NCBI GenBank assembly: GCA_004124475.1
Contig: SCKK01000005.1
Coordinates: forward strand, 31,915-95,914
Length of the DNA: 64,000 bases
Direction of reading: 5' to 3'
Source of the DNA: Fidelibacterota bacterium
Lineage (GTDB): Bacteria; Fidelibacterota; Marinisomatia; Marinisomatales; SCKK01
The notes under the pieces were generated by a model. It saw only the letters and a program-made list of their open reading frames with translations, searched no databases and was not told the origin of the DNA. Of this stretch, positions 54,876 to 63,564 are shown in pieces. Position numbers and translations under genes: made by a program. The number at the start of each line of letters is the position of its first letter. The stretch's first letter is position 1.

Positions 54876-55137
54876 TCACTTATTCAGGACTTTCTCTCGC
54901 ATAATTCGTCGCCAGCGAGAGTCGATTGTATCAACTGCTCTTACTGCATATTCCTGAGCCGTGTACACCTGTTTCATAACAGTTTCATCTTCCCGTTTTA
55001 TAGCTTCTCCGACAACAAATAAATTCCTGACGGCTGAAAGGGATGTTCACGAAGCTCAGAATAATCGACTCGTCCCTCTTCGTTGACATAGGATCAACGT
55101 GACATTCAGATGATCGTATGCCCGGGTAATATCCGGC
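54876..55137 (-). pseudogene. C-terminal remnant of an FAD-dependent oxidoreductase-like protein
   Basis: Three frame segments on the minus strand join into PDITRAYDHLNVTLI, YVNEEGRVDYSELREHPFQP and NLFVVGEAIKREDETVMKQV then YTAQEYAVRAVDTIDSRWRR, ending at TGA 54876-54878. GEAIKR..ETVM and AxEYAVRA are typical of the C-terminal FAD-contacting end of flavin oxidoreductases. Two frameshifts and a missing N-terminus, with the MgtC gene abutting at 55138, show that it is dead. Exact family not certain. Confidence 0.65.
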
Positions 55138-55812
55138 TCAGCAGGAATGGTGTCTGACATCGACCACACCATCCAGTTGATAAAGGGCAGTGAGAATGCC
55201 GGTCCTAGATTCAATACCACACTCATTAATAGAAAGTGTCAGTTCCCCATCGGACTCTGTCAACATTGAATCGGCTAACGAGATCTGATGATTCCTCAAA
55301 AAATCTCTGAGCACGGGAAGTTTCTCGTGTTTGACTTTGATATCCAGATGCATACAGAACTGCTGCTGGAACAGGTGATGTTCTAGCAGGGGGACCATTC
55401 TTAGGAGGAAAAAAATGATCGCAGCGCTCAAAATAGCCGTGATAGGATATCCCCACCCGATCAATATTCCCAAGGCACCCAAACTCCAGATCGATGCCGC
55501 TGATGCCAGTCCTGAAATGGAGTACTTAGATCGAATGATGGCTCCCGCCCCTATAAACCCGATCCCCGATACGATCATGGAACCAATCCGGGTGGTATCC
55601 CCGGGCAAATGATCCAAACGGGTCAATATCACTCCCCCATGGACAAACAACATGGACCCCAGTGCCACCAGAATAGACGTCAAGATACCCACCGATTTCC
55701 CCTTGCGTTGCCGCTCAAATCCAATGAGAAAACCCACCAGAATAGCCGATGCAATCATGACAATAAATTCAATCCCGTGATTAATCAAGTATTGTAACTC
55801 TTTTTCCATCAT
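55138..55812 (-). CDS. MgtC/SapB-family membrane protein
   Basis: A 224-residue protein. Four to five N-terminal helices carry the MgtC signature (AILVGFLIGFERQRKGKSVG; TRIGSMIVSGIGFIGAGAII; GLASAASIWSLGALGILIGW). A C-terminal ACT-like cytoplasmic domain follows (CMHLDIKVKHEKLPVLRDFL). MgtC proteins modulate F1Fo ATP synthase or support growth at low Mg2+. The 3' end touches a dead oxidoreductase gene. The DNA is slightly more GC-rich than average. Family assignment is firm; physiological role is not. Confidence 0.92.
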   Translation of the reverse strand: MMEKELQYLINHGIEFIVMIASAILVGFLIGFERQRKGKSVGILTSILVALGSMLFVHGGVILTRLDHLPGDTTRIGSMIVSGIGFIGAGAIIRSKYSISGLASAASIWSLGALGILIGWGYPITAILSAAIIFFLLRMVPLLEHHLFQQQFCMHLDIKVKHEKLPVLRDFLRNHQISLADSMLTESDGELTLSINECGIESRTGILTALYQLDGVVDVRHHSC

Positions 55813-55833
55813 CTTCGGATTCCCTATCTCCGC

Positions 55834-57192
55834 TTATAAATGCTGGATAATCATCTGCTGCACCTCCGGATAACTCAGAAGCCGATAATGAATAAAACAC
55901 CCTGTTAAATTATCATCCGCCGAGTTCAATTCTCTCGATTGATCCCGGTACAAAACCGTTTTATCACCCATATCCGTTAAGAAATATTTATTAGAAAATA
56001 TCCTTTTTTTTACTATCTGAAATTCATTCTTACCTGAAGTTGTTTTAACTAAAATAACCCCGCTTAAAGTGGGATTACAGTTCCCTGCGATGATATAATG
56101 CTCAGTTTCCATACTATCCCATTCCAATTTATTTAAAACAATATTAAAATATTTACCTCTTTCTAATGCCATTCGAACAAACTCCACAAACTCAATTCTT
56201 CTTTGATGCGCCAAAAATTCCCCTTGGTCGGGATAATATATCGAACATTGTTGTTCAAACGAATCCCATTCCATCTCATTAAATATGCTGATTCCGTAAT
56301 CTATCCATGTCTGAACATCGTATAAATCAAAGTCAATGGGATTTCCTTCTTCATTAAAGATAAAAGTTTTCGAGTCTAAAGGCAGCATTTGATACAAAGA
56401 TGGCATTGTAAAAGTCGCCCACCTGGATATGGAAACGAACGGCATTAGATCTGTACCTTCGTGTAATGTCTTAAATGCAAAAACAGACCCGTGATAAGGT
56501 GTACCGAGGAAAAATACTTTATCAACGTTTTTTGCTCCGGAGTAATCCGGTTCGGCTAATTGACCGTTATCGTTAATACCCGTCAGAACATCTTTTTGAC
56601 CGTACATAAGATAATATTTTGCAATTAACCCTCCCATACTGTGAGCGATGATAGTTACTCTCTGATCGGGATTATGATATACCCTCTTAATTTCTTCAAT
56701 ACGTTCGCCAAGCAAAACAGCCGATTCAACCAGATCCCTTCTCCAATCATAAGGGAAAAGGAAAAGGTTATCCTGTGCCGTACATTTTTGAATATCTCCC
56801 TCCCGTAACCCGCAGCTGGATAATGTTTCTACCAATCCCTGATATATTTTTACTTCCATAATCCTATTAACCATTTTATATCGTGTGATGATTGATGAAG
56901 GAATTAATCGATCTCTGTTTCTTTGAATGGGTCTTAGATTTGTGGGAAGCTCGATTCCATCAATTTCTTCATTTATTAGAGCTTCATGAGGTCCGACTGC
57001 TTTTAAATCTATTATCTTTCCCCAGATAACATTTCCATTCTCAGGATCTACTAACTGGCTCCCCAACATACCGGGGATAATGATTACGGGGTTTGATGAA
57101 TGAACTGCAGGAAAACTGGTTTTGGTCTGGAAATTGATCGTACAACTTAAGATTACCGTCATTAAAATAAAAAGCAGGTTTGTTTTTTTCAT
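55834..57192 (-). CDS. LCAT-like lipase/acyltransferase, probably lipoprotein
   Basis: A 452-residue alpha/beta hydrolase of the lecithin:cholesterol acyltransferase family. The signal (LLFILMTVILSCTINF) has a possible lipobox ILSC. PVIIIPGMLGSQLVDPENGN is the oxyanion region typical of LCAT enzymes. The nucleophile Ser185 lies in IIAHSMGGLIAKYYL, and the family's FPYDWR motif precedes it. The catalytic Asp and His are less clear (GDKTVLYRD region). It probably hydrolyses or transfers phospholipid acyl chains at the cell surface. It stands alone. Confidence 0.85.
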   Translation of the reverse strand: MKKTNLLFILMTVILSCTINFQTKTSFPAVHSSNPVIIIPGMLGSQLVDPENGNVIWGKIIDLKAVGPHEALINEEIDGIELPTNLRPIQRNRDRLIPSSIITRYKMVNRIMEVKIYQGLVETLSSCGLREGDIQKCTAQDNLFLFPYDWRRDLVESAVLLGERIEEIKRVYHNPDQRVTIIAHSMGGLIAKYYLMYGQKDVLTGINDNGQLAEPDYSGAKNVDKVFFLGTPYHGSVFAFKTLHEGTDLMPFVSISRWATFTMPSLYQMLPLDSKTFIFNEEGNPIDFDLYDVQTWIDYGISIFNEMEWDSFEQQCSIYYPDQGEFLAHQRRIEFVEFVRMALERGKYFNIVLNKLEWDSMETEHYIIAGNCNPTLSGVILVKTTSGKNEFQIVKKRIFSNKYFLTDMGDKTVLYRDQSRELNSADDNLTGCFIHYRLLSYPEVQQMIIQHL

Positions 57193-57612
57193 TGAAATAC
57201 CATGATTAGGTAATCTTTTATTAAAAACTATTGGGATCAGCTACTTTGTACCAATTCATTTTATCGTTTGCTTTATTTTGTATTTGTACCATAATCCAAA
57301 CATTTAACCCTCTCAATTGTTTCTATACCTGAATAATTTAATTGCCATTAAATACGCCGATTAATTTCACCGGAATCCATATCAAATCCAAAGACATCAC
57401 AGAAAAACACCAGATCTAATATCCCCTTTCCCAACTACTCACTATCTTGCCAGTCACTTTATACTCTTAATGCAGTTTTGCAACTTTCTACCTGAAGTTC
57501 AGCAATAAAAAAATAATAGGGAGACCACTTTTAGACGGTCTCCCCATTCCCGTTATTATTGTTAATTCACTTTGTTATTCAACTTAACATTTAATGAAAC
57601 ATTGACTATAAC
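57193..57612. other. Intergenic stretch; terminator only
   Basis: Apart from the stem-loop at 57519-57544 nothing is recognised in this 420-bp gap. It must contain the promoter of the LCAT-like gene. No RNA gene or repeat was seen. Confidence 0.5.
57519..57544 (-). terminator. Rho-independent terminator of the DUF6789 gene
   Basis: On the minus strand GGGAGACC and its complement GGTCTCCC form an eight-pair stem around a ten-base loop, followed by TATTATTTTTTTATT. It lies 70 bp after the stop of the gene at 57613-58032. Confidence 0.8.
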
Positions 57613-58032
57613 CTATCCATCTCCATAAACAAGCCCAGCAACACTACCATAGGCCAGATGAGTCATTAGGCTACCCATGATCATCAGCACATTCCCTCCA
57701 GAGAATACACCCATCCCCATCATAGGCATAACCATTATTTGAGCAAGCAAAAATGGAATTAATCCCCAGATCGCTCCCCGTTTCCAACCATCCGATGGCA
57801 ATAGTTTCACGAAAAAGGCAGCATAGATGCCTGTAAGAACAATTCCAATGATGAAATGCATTACCCAACCCATCCAATATGGCATTGCTACCATGGGATT
57901 CATGGGACCCAGCATTTGCCCCATATCCATCTTGGGCAAACCCATCATGGGTCCAATGAACAGTAAGACAGTAAAGGCGAGCGTTCCAGCAACTCCTGCT
58001 AAAACAACTTTTTGATAATTAAGGTCTTTCAT
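57613..58032 (-). CDS. DUF6789-like integral membrane protein
   Basis: A 139-residue, Met/Gly-rich membrane protein with four helices (VVLAGVAGTLAFTVLLFIG; GWVMHFIIGIVLTGIYAAFF; AIWGLIPFLLAQIMVMPMMG; IMGSLMTHLAYGSVAGLVYG). AAGGAGGGTC precedes the start. Methionine-rich loops (GPMMGLPKMDMGQMLGPMNP) may bind soft metals such as copper, but that is speculation. It lies in a group with a glutaredoxin-like protein and a Crp-type regulator on the same strand. Confidence 0.7.
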   Translation of the reverse strand: MKDLNYQKVVLAGVAGTLAFTVLLFIGPMMGLPKMDMGQMLGPMNPMVAMPYWMGWVMHFIIGIVLTGIYAAFFVKLLPSDGWKRGAIWGLIPFLLAQIMVMPMMGMGVFSGGNVLMIMGSLMTHLAYGSVAGLVYGDG

Positions 58033-58125
58033 TTCGACCCTCCTTTTTTAGTTAAACGTTTACCTGTTTACTTAAATTAAGCACCAGGTGCTTATGAGTT
58101 TTTCTATAGTAAATAAATTCCAAAC

Positions 58126-58419
58126 TCAATGATGTGTAAATCTTTTGATTAATCGATTAATACGCTCATCAAATCGGTTAATATCAAATCCACCAAAAGA
58201 CCAAAGCCTTCCATTCACCCATAATGCGGGTGTAATATTAACTGATTTTCCGTTGGGAGTCAGATGTCCATCTTCTAGATCTAAAACTTCAAATGTGAGA
58301 TGATCTTTAGAATTGCAATATTCTTTCAAGTCGTTCTCCACTTGTTTACAAGAAGGACATTCTTCTCGCACAAATAGTTGAATATTAATTCGTTTCTTAT
58401 TAATTAATCTCATTTCCAC
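58126..58419 (-). CDS. Glutaredoxin/thioredoxin-like protein
   Basis: A 97-residue thioredoxin-fold protein. The active site is Cys21/Cys24 in REECPSCKQVENDLKEY; cis-Pro lies in NITPALWVNGRLW. It could start at GTG 58419 or at ATG 58413. Related to the small glutaredoxin-like proteins that transfer electrons or bind metals. Located between a membrane protein and a Crp regulator in the same direction, possibly one transcript. Confidence 0.8.
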   Translation of the reverse strand: MEMRLINKKRINIQLFVREECPSCKQVENDLKEYCNSKDHLTFEVLDLEDGHLTPNGKSVNITPALWVNGRLWSFGGFDINRFDERINRLIKRFTHH

Positions 58420-58483
58420 TGGCAGAATAATAAGTATGACAGTCCAACATTAACTGTCATCCAGCAGACAATGTGAAATGATC

Positions 58484-59158
58484 TTATAATTTTTCGGAAG
58501 AAGTAGTTTTAATAAATCGTCGTGTATACTGAATTTTCCCTTCCCGTACAAGATCATTCAGTATGGCATTGACGGTCTGTCGTGTTGTGGCAGTAAGATC
58601 AGCAATCTCCTGGTGAGTGAGAAATGGGCGCACCATAATACCGTCGACCAATTTTTTCCCGAACGTACTGATATACCTTTTTAGAAAGGTGATCACCCGT
58701 TCTCTGGCATCCTTGAATACCAGGTCTTCCATTCTTGATTCAATTTTTCTAATTCGAAAACCAATAAATTTTGTAACACTCCTGTTCAGCCCTGGATTTC
58801 TTTCCATCATTTCGCTTAATAGGTCTTTGCTTAATGTACAAATAACAGCATCTTCTACAACTTCAGCAAAATTTTCGTGCCTTTTCTGTCCAAGAATAGC
58901 GCTTTCTCCAAAGATTTCCCCCGGACCAATAAGTTGTAATGTAGTCGTGCGACCATCCTCAGAAATACGAGATATCTTTACTTTACCCTCCTTTAAAAAA
59001 TAAATAGTATCACTCTGCTCATCAGGAAAATATAAAACTTCTTTTTTCTTACTTTTATGCATCTTGCTCCGTCTGCTCATTTCAGCCAACGAATCTTTAT
59101 CCAACCCCTCAAGAAGATTGAAATTTTGTAAATACCACAGTTTTGTCTTTTCAGCCAC
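58484..59158 (-). CDS. Crp/Fnr-family transcription regulator
   Basis: A 224-residue regulator starting at GTG 59158. An N-terminal cyclic-nucleotide-binding-like beta roll (DTIYFLKEGKVKISRISEDG; GEIFGESAILGQKRHENFAE) is followed by a dimer helix and a C-terminal winged helix (FLTHQEIADLTATTRQTVNA). The Cys residues of Fnr-type Fe-S sensors are absent, and so is the cAMP-contacting Arg-Ser pair of true CRP, so the ligand is unknown. It may control the glutaredoxin-like and DUF6789 genes downstream. Confidence 0.92.
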   Translation of the reverse strand: MAEKTKLWYLQNFNLLEGLDKDSLAEMSRRSKMHKSKKKEVLYFPDEQSDTIYFLKEGKVKISRISEDGRTTTLQLIGPGEIFGESAILGQKRHENFAEVVEDAVICTLSKDLLSEMMERNPGLNRSVTKFIGFRIRKIESRMEDLVFKDARERVITFLKRYISTFGKKLVDGIMVRPFLTHQEIADLTATTRQTVNAILNDLVREGKIQYTRRFIKTTSSEKL

Positions 59159-59216
59159 AGATTATTGTCTCATGATAGTCAGTCTAATTTCGTGAAATTT
59201 ACATCAATTTTCCAGT

Positions 59217-60392
59217 TTATTTTATAAACTCAATGTCTGAATTCAAGATAGCTTTTTCTACCAGATATAGTACGTCTAATTTTTCTTCCTCCTTCTCCAA
59301 ATCATCAATTTTCGATTTTGTAGCAGGATGTTTTGGAACAAATAACGAACAACAATCCTGGTCCGGCAAAATAGATATTTCAAAGGTACCCAGTCGTTTA
59401 GCCGTATCTACAATTTCCTGTTTATCCAATCCGATGAGCGGTCTCATAATTGGAATAGTTGTAACAGCTTCGATAGATTCCATATTTTCTAAGGTTTGGC
59501 TTGCCACTTGACCCAGAGAATCCCCAGTGAAGATGGCGTGAGCCTTCTCATTTTTGGCTATAGCATGGGCAATCCGAAACATAAATCTGCGATAGAGTAC
59601 AACTCGGTACCTTGCCTTAGTTTTTACCATAATTTCACGCTGGATAGGTGAAAATTGTACCAGGTAAAGTTTACACTTTGTCTGAAATATTCTTAAGACC
59701 TGGATTAATTCTCGAACTTTGTCAATGGAAGCCCTGTTTGTATAGGGCACGGAATGAAAATGTATAAAAATTGCTGTTGCTCCCCTCTTCATGGCATAAA
59801 ACGCAGCGACCGGAGAATCAATTCCACCGGATATCATCACAATGGTTTTTCCACTGACACCCACCGGTAAGCCTCCAGGTCCCTGAAACCGCCTAATGTA
59901 AATAAAGACTGAACGATCTACAATGTCTACATAACAGGTTATATCCGGATTCTTTAATTTGACTTTCTTATCCAAACCGGCAATAATACCGGCACCTACT
60001 TCCTCATTAACTTTTTGAGAATTCAAGGGAAAATTTTTATCTACCCTTCTTGAAGTGATCCTGAATGTTTCAAACTTTTCTTCAGATAATAAATTTTGGG
60101 AGGTGGCAATTATATCCTCTATATTCTGAGATACACGACAAACAAATGCAAAGTAAGCTATCCCAAAAGTGTTTTCCAGCGCATCTTTAATATCGTTAAG
60201 TGACTCATGTTTTTCTGACGAAAGTTTCACGAGGATTCTGCCATATATTCTGTGAACAGATTGAAAAACATCCGAACCAATAGTGTTTAATACTTTTTTA
60301 ATATTGTCTCGTAAACGGTCTTCAAAGAACTTTCGATTCTTTCCTTTTAATCCGATTTCCGAATAATGGCAGATGATGTGGCTGGGCTTCAT
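59217..60392 (-). CDS. thiI: tRNA 4-thiouridine synthetase
   Basis: A 391-residue enzyme that adenylates tRNA U8 and inserts sulfur; it also supplies sulfur for thiamine thiazole. An N-terminal ferredoxin-like/THUMP region (IICHYSEIGLKGKNRKFFED) is followed by the PP-loop domain with MISGGIDSPVAAFYAMKRGA and FTGDSLGQVASQTLEN. A C-terminal rhodanese domain is absent; the protein ends after DQDCCSLFVPKHPATK, as in many non-enteric ThiI proteins. An intact single gene, convergent with nothing nearby. Confidence 0.95.
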   Translation of the reverse strand: MKPSHIICHYSEIGLKGKNRKFFEDRLRDNIKKVLNTIGSDVFQSVHRIYGRILVKLSSEKHESLNDIKDALENTFGIAYFAFVCRVSQNIEDIIATSQNLLSEEKFETFRITSRRVDKNFPLNSQKVNEEVGAGIIAGLDKKVKLKNPDITCYVDIVDRSVFIYIRRFQGPGGLPVGVSGKTIVMISGGIDSPVAAFYAMKRGATAIFIHFHSVPYTNRASIDKVRELIQVLRIFQTKCKLYLVQFSPIQREIMVKTKARYRVVLYRRFMFRIAHAIAKNEKAHAIFTGDSLGQVASQTLENMESIEAVTTIPIMRPLIGLDKQEIVDTAKRLGTFEISILPDQDCCSLFVPKHPATKSKIDDLEKEEEKLDVLYLVEKAILNSDIEFIK

Positions 60393-60533
60393 TCAATTAT
60401 AAAAGATGCCATCCATAAACAGACGGACGGTATCTTTAAATTTCTCCATATTTACCGATTTGGTTTCCGGTGGTGTCACAATTTTTTGAAATAGTCGATT
60501 TCTCTATCAGAAAATACACAAGTTCTCGGAAAC

Positions 60534-60590
60534 ATAAAACAGGCATCAACCAGTTGGCAGACAAGTCCTTGCCTGTTTTTCCTGTTTATT
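60534..60590. repeat. ACAGGCATCAACCAGTTGGC repeat
   Basis: AAAACAGGCATCAACCAGTT, GGCAGACAAGTCCTTGCCTG and TTTTTCCTG form an imperfect hairpin. Related segments occur at about 46705 (ACAGGCATCAGTCAGTTGGT) and about 54659 (ACAGGTTTCAGCCAGTAGAC). A small dispersed family; all copies are intergenic. Confidence 0.6.
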
Positions 60591-60656
60591 CAAGATAACG
60601 CGTTGGAGTACTATATCCTAAGATTGCCAAGTAAAAGTAGGGCAAGATGTAATCCA

Positions 60657-60923
60657 TCAGTGATGGGTGGAAATGGAAATTCAAAAAACCCAAGAACCAA
60701 ATATTCTTGGTAATCAGTAAGTTCCCTGCCTGCCCGCCTGTATGACAAAGTCGGGCTGGCGTGACGCAGTCAGGCAGGTGTTCTTTATTTCTTGTCCAAA
60801 GGATCCCGTGGAGAGTTTGCCTACCTATCGGTAGACAGGGGACTTGTCTGCCCCGTAGGGAGGAATCCCGACGCGTCGGGATACGGGGGTTCTTCAATTA
60901 TGCCCCTGTGACTGAGGCATTAC
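60657..60923. repeat. Long interspersed repeat, copy B (about 267 bp, nested palindromes)
   Basis: It matches copy A (33308-33554) over its whole length, including TGTCCAAAGGATCCCGTGG and GTTTGCCTACC, the TCCCGACGCGTCGGGA hairpin at 60866-60881 and the closing GTGACTGAGGCATTAC. Relative to A it has an additional palindrome near CCCGCCTGTATGACAAAGTC-GGGCTGG and lacks a few bases near the start. Located between thiI and the second integron. Confidence 0.85.
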
Positions 60924-61028
60924 CACCATTGGATGAATTTACTTGCTTTTCAATGAATGGGAATTTACATTTCTATTGGGCGTCAATTGTAGGTAAAAGT
61001 TAAGAACTCAAGGGCTTCAAGAAAAGGA

Positions 61029-61112
61029 TATTTAGCCACATAAAAACGCTGTGGTATGAAAATAAGTCGTGATATATCATGGCAATTCGGCAGTCTAGTT
61101 GAAGTAATACCG
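61029..61112 (+). promoter_or_regulatory. Second attI-like leader
   Basis: This block aligns with the putative attI at 2193-2274 (shared TATTTAGCC, CATAAAAAC/TATAAAAAC, CGTGATAWATCA, CAGTCTAGTTGAAGT/TAGTCTAGTTGAAGT). It ends in GTAATACC rather than GTTAGCC. No integrase gene lies to its left, where copy B of the long repeat sits. A plus-strand gene starts 49 bp downstream. Confidence 0.6.
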
Positions 61113-61160
61113 TAAATGAAAGTACTAAAGATTCTAAACAAAATCATAAGGAGGTGCATC

Positions 61161-61997
61161 ATGACTTACGTATTTCGAAGTATGTTTGTACTCGTTTTTC
61201 CAATTCTCATTCTGTCCTCGGCACTAGCACAGTCCGATTCACCAACGCTCTACTTAAGAGTCGATTATATGAAGGTAACACCCGGGAATGAAGAAGATTA
61301 TGTGAATGTTGAACGGACTACTTGGAAGCCTATACACGAGGCGCGAATGAAGGCTGGTATCATCACAAACTGGTACCTCTACTCAGTGGAGTATCCATAT
61401 GGAACCAAAGCTGACTACACCTACGTTTCGGTCAACATCTATGACGACTTTAGCAAGATGAAGGACGACTATCCCGAGGGTGTCATGCAGACCGCTCATC
61501 CGGATGTAAATGAGTACAAGTTCGGTAAAATGATGGCAAAAGCGCTGGCCTCAAGAGACCTCGTGCGTTCCGAACTCTGGGTCATGAACGACTCGGTGCA
61601 ACCAGACCGACCGGCTCCATATATCCATGTTAACTACATGAAGGTTGCCCCAGGCCAGGGTCAAGAGTACCTCAAACTCGAACGGGAAATCTACAAGCCA
61701 CTCCATCAAGCCGCAAAGGCTGCAGGTTACGAGGCTGGATGGGCCGTATTTTCACTTATGTATCCGCGTGGAGCTCAAAGGCCTTACAATTACGGAACGG
61801 TGGACTTTTTTGATGAATTTTCCGATCTTGTAGTTGGGATTCCAGAGGAGGTTTTTAAGAAAGCCCACCCCAGTGTAAGCAAGGAAGGTTGGGATGAAAT
61901 ATGGCAGCGTACCACCAACGCGCGAGTCCTTGTACGCCGTGAACTTTGGGTATTAGTGGATCAGGTAGCTACGCCAATCGCTACTACGAGCAAATAG
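61161..61997 (+). CDS. Exported tandem dimeric-alpha/beta-barrel-like protein
   Basis: A 278-residue protein. ATG 61161 is chosen for the perfect AAGGAGGT site 7 bases upstream; a signal peptide follows (MFVLVFPILILSSALAQ). Two homologous halves of about 120 residues repeat the same pattern: LRVDYMKVTPGNEEDYVNVE then TWKPIHEA, and IHVNYMKVAPGQGQEYLKLE then IYKPLHQA. Each has VxxExW and RELWV-like ends. This resembles dimeric alpha/beta barrel (ABM-like) domains. GC content is above the local average. It stands downstream of an attI-like leader but no attC follows, so cassette origin is not proven. Function unknown. Confidence 0.65.
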   Translation: MTYVFRSMFVLVFPILILSSALAQSDSPTLYLRVDYMKVTPGNEEDYVNVERTTWKPIHEARMKAGIITNWYLYSVEYPYGTKADYTYVSVNIYDDFSKMKDDYPEGVMQTAHPDVNEYKFGKMMAKALASRDLVRSELWVMNDSVQPDRPAPYIHVNYMKVAPGQGQEYLKLEREIYKPLHQAAKAAGYEAGWAVFSLMYPRGAQRPYNYGTVDFFDEFSDLVVGIPEEVFKKAHPSVSKEGWDEIWQRTTNARVLVRRELWVLVDQVATPIATTSK

Positions 61998-62154
61998 AGG
62001 CCAAGCGTAGGCTTGGCCCAAAGGACTTGCCCGGCTTGGTGATTCGTATATTTCTGAACTGCACAAGCCACTATGGTGTAACTTTATCGTATAACAAGGC
62101 GGGGACAGCCGTCGATGAAAACCTTTACGCTGTCATGTAGAGAGGAGTGGAATC

Positions 62155-62313
62155 ATGCTCAAAGGGGTCATTGCCAGCGCGGTTGTGGTGTTGTCGTTCA
62201 TGCCACTGATGGCGCAGGCGCAGGATGAGACAGACTCAACGTCGACTTCCTCGACAAAAATGGAGATATTCTGGCAGAAGGCGCCGGCTATCGTCCCGAT
62301 CCAAGTGATGTAG
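62155..62313 (+). pseudogene. 5' fragment of an exported-protein gene, cut by an integrase fragment
   Basis: ATG 62155 has AGAGGAG upstream and a signal peptide-like start (GVIASAVVVLSFMPLMAQAQ), then DETDSTSTSSTKMEIFWQK and a stop after 52 codons. From about 62298 onward the DNA is instead the complement of an integron-integrase 5' end. The junction shows the original gene was truncated by a rearrangement. Confidence 0.55.
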
Positions 62314-62390
62314 GCTGTTTCCGTACGAATGCTGTAACTGCGGGTGCGAATCTTGTCTCGGACTTGTTCGAGTAGCTTTGACTTCGGCAT
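62298..62390 (-). pseudogene. N-terminal fragment of a second integron integrase
   Basis: From ATG 62390 the minus strand reads MPKSKLLEQVRDKIRTRSYS followed by IRTETAYITWI, closely matching the first 31 residues of the integrase at 2083 (LLDQVRDKIRTKHYSIRTEQ). The frame then diverges into unrelated sequence belonging to the neighbouring cut gene. The remaining 90 percent of the integrase is absent from the window. It marks a second integron whose platform was lost. Confidence 0.85.
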
Positions 62391-62500
62391 TTCTCTTTCC
62401 CTGAATTAGGCTTGACTTTAGAAACCGAAGTGGTTAATATCATTTTCAGGAGGATGATAAGAGTATAGTACAATTCATCCATAAAGCTAAAGTGAAAAGA

Positions 62501-62556
62501 AGCCGTATAAAAACTGAGTGCATTAAGGCAACCACGAATATAGGGCGACGTTTGGC
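62501..62556 (+). promoter_or_regulatory. Presumed attI of the second integron
   Basis: Located upstream of the integrase fragment start and in front of the DUF2238 cassette. It begins AGCCGTATAAAAAC as in the first attI and ends in GTTTGGC at 62550-62556, a near-match to the GTTRRRY core. The bases after the cut (TTTGGCAGCGG) largely complement the cassette's R'' end (CCGCCGCCTAA). Confidence 0.6.
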
Positions 62557-62604
62557 AGCGGTTTCGCCGACTGTGACCATAAAGCCACTAATAGGTGACG
62601 AAAC

Positions 62605-63240
62605 TTGAAAAAGTATCAAGCTGGCATGCTGCTTACAATTGGCACGCTCGCCCTTATCGTGTCTGGAATTCAGCCCGCCGACCGGACGATCTGGATACTC
62701 GTGGTTTTGCCGATCTTCATTGGGGTGCCGATTCTAATCGCGACCTACAATCGCTTTCCACTCACGCCTCTCGCCTACTGGCTCGTCCTGGTTTACGCCC
62801 TGATAATGATGCTGGGAGGGCACTACGAATGGTCGCAGGTCCCGCTGGGGTTCTGGCTACAAGACCTCTTGGATCTGAGTCGCAGCCCCTACGACCGCCT
62901 TGGGCACTTCACCCAGGGCTTTATGCCTGCCATCTTGGTGCGGGAGATTCTTCTCCGTCGGTCACCTCTTGTCCGCAGCAAGTGGCTGGTTTTCTTGGTG
63001 ACCGCGGTGTGTCTTGCTATCAGCGCGTGCTACGAATTTACCGAGTGGTGGGCCGCCGTTGTCATGGGCGAATCCGCCGAGGCCTTTCTCGGTTTTCGGG
63101 GCGACATTTGGGACACCCAGTGGGATATGTTTCTCTCGTTGATCGGAGCGGTGAGTGCACAACTACTTCTCGTGAGCTGGCATGACCGGCAGCTCGACCA
63201 ACTGGTGACATCATCGGTCGCAGGACGATCCGCCGCCTAA
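62605..63240 (+). CDS. DUF2238 (YjdF-like) membrane protein, integron cassette
   Basis: A 211-residue inner-membrane protein with about six helices, starting at TTG 62605 (AGGTGA upstream). DUF2238 signatures are present: YDRLGHFTQGFMPAILVREI, CYEFTEWWAAVVMGESAEAF, and GDIWDTQWDMFLSLIGAVSA. The stop codon TAA overlaps the attC R'' core GCCTAAC, as usual in cassettes. It is much more GC-rich than the chromosome, fitting horizontal acquisition. The function of DUF2238 is unknown; conserved His, Glu and Asp in membrane helices suggest an enzyme or transporter. Confidence 0.88.
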   Translation: MKKYQAGMLLTIGTLALIVSGIQPADRTIWILVVLPIFIGVPILIATYNRFPLTPLAYWLVLVYALIMMLGGHYEWSQVPLGFWLQDLLDLSRSPYDRLGHFTQGFMPAILVREILLRRSPLVRSKWLVFLVTAVCLAISACYEFTEWWAAVVMGESAEAFLGFRGDIWDTQWDMFLSLIGAVSAQLLLVSWHDRQLDQLVTSSVAGRSAA

Positions 63241-63331
63241 CGTATTAAGACTTAGCATTCGATCGACGTAGTCGTCGATATGCAAGTCAAGGTTGCCTGT
63301 CCGTCCACTGACTGATGCTTAGCCGTTAGTA
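63235..63331 (+). other. attC site of the DUF2238 cassette
   Basis: Left core GCCTAAC (63235-63241), right core GTTAGTA (63325-63331), 97 bp. The inner arms TTAGCATTCGATCG and the complement of GACTGATGCTTAG pair with an asymmetry typical of attC. The DNA at 63332-63564 may be the start of another cassette or the end of the IS91-type element; no gene is supported in it. Confidence 0.8.
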
Positions 63332-63564
63332 AGCTATTTGGAGTTTAAATAGAAATGTATACTACAGTTTTACGATCAAAACGTATTGTAAAAGCAATAA
63401 ACAAAACAGATTTGAGTAATCTCACTGAGTATTGATGGAATCATGATAAAGAGCGGTGAATATTAAATGGTCTAAAGGCATATTTTTCACTGCCGGTACG
63501 TACCAATATCGCTATGCACAAATAAGCATTTTCAAAAGGTGTTCATTATGATTGCCTGCAAGTA

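Noticed and set aside
62595..63185. Long plus-strand frame overlapping the DUF2238 gene
   Set aside because: It is a shadow in a GC-rich region. The other frame has the family motifs, a ribosome site and a stop that overlaps the attC core.
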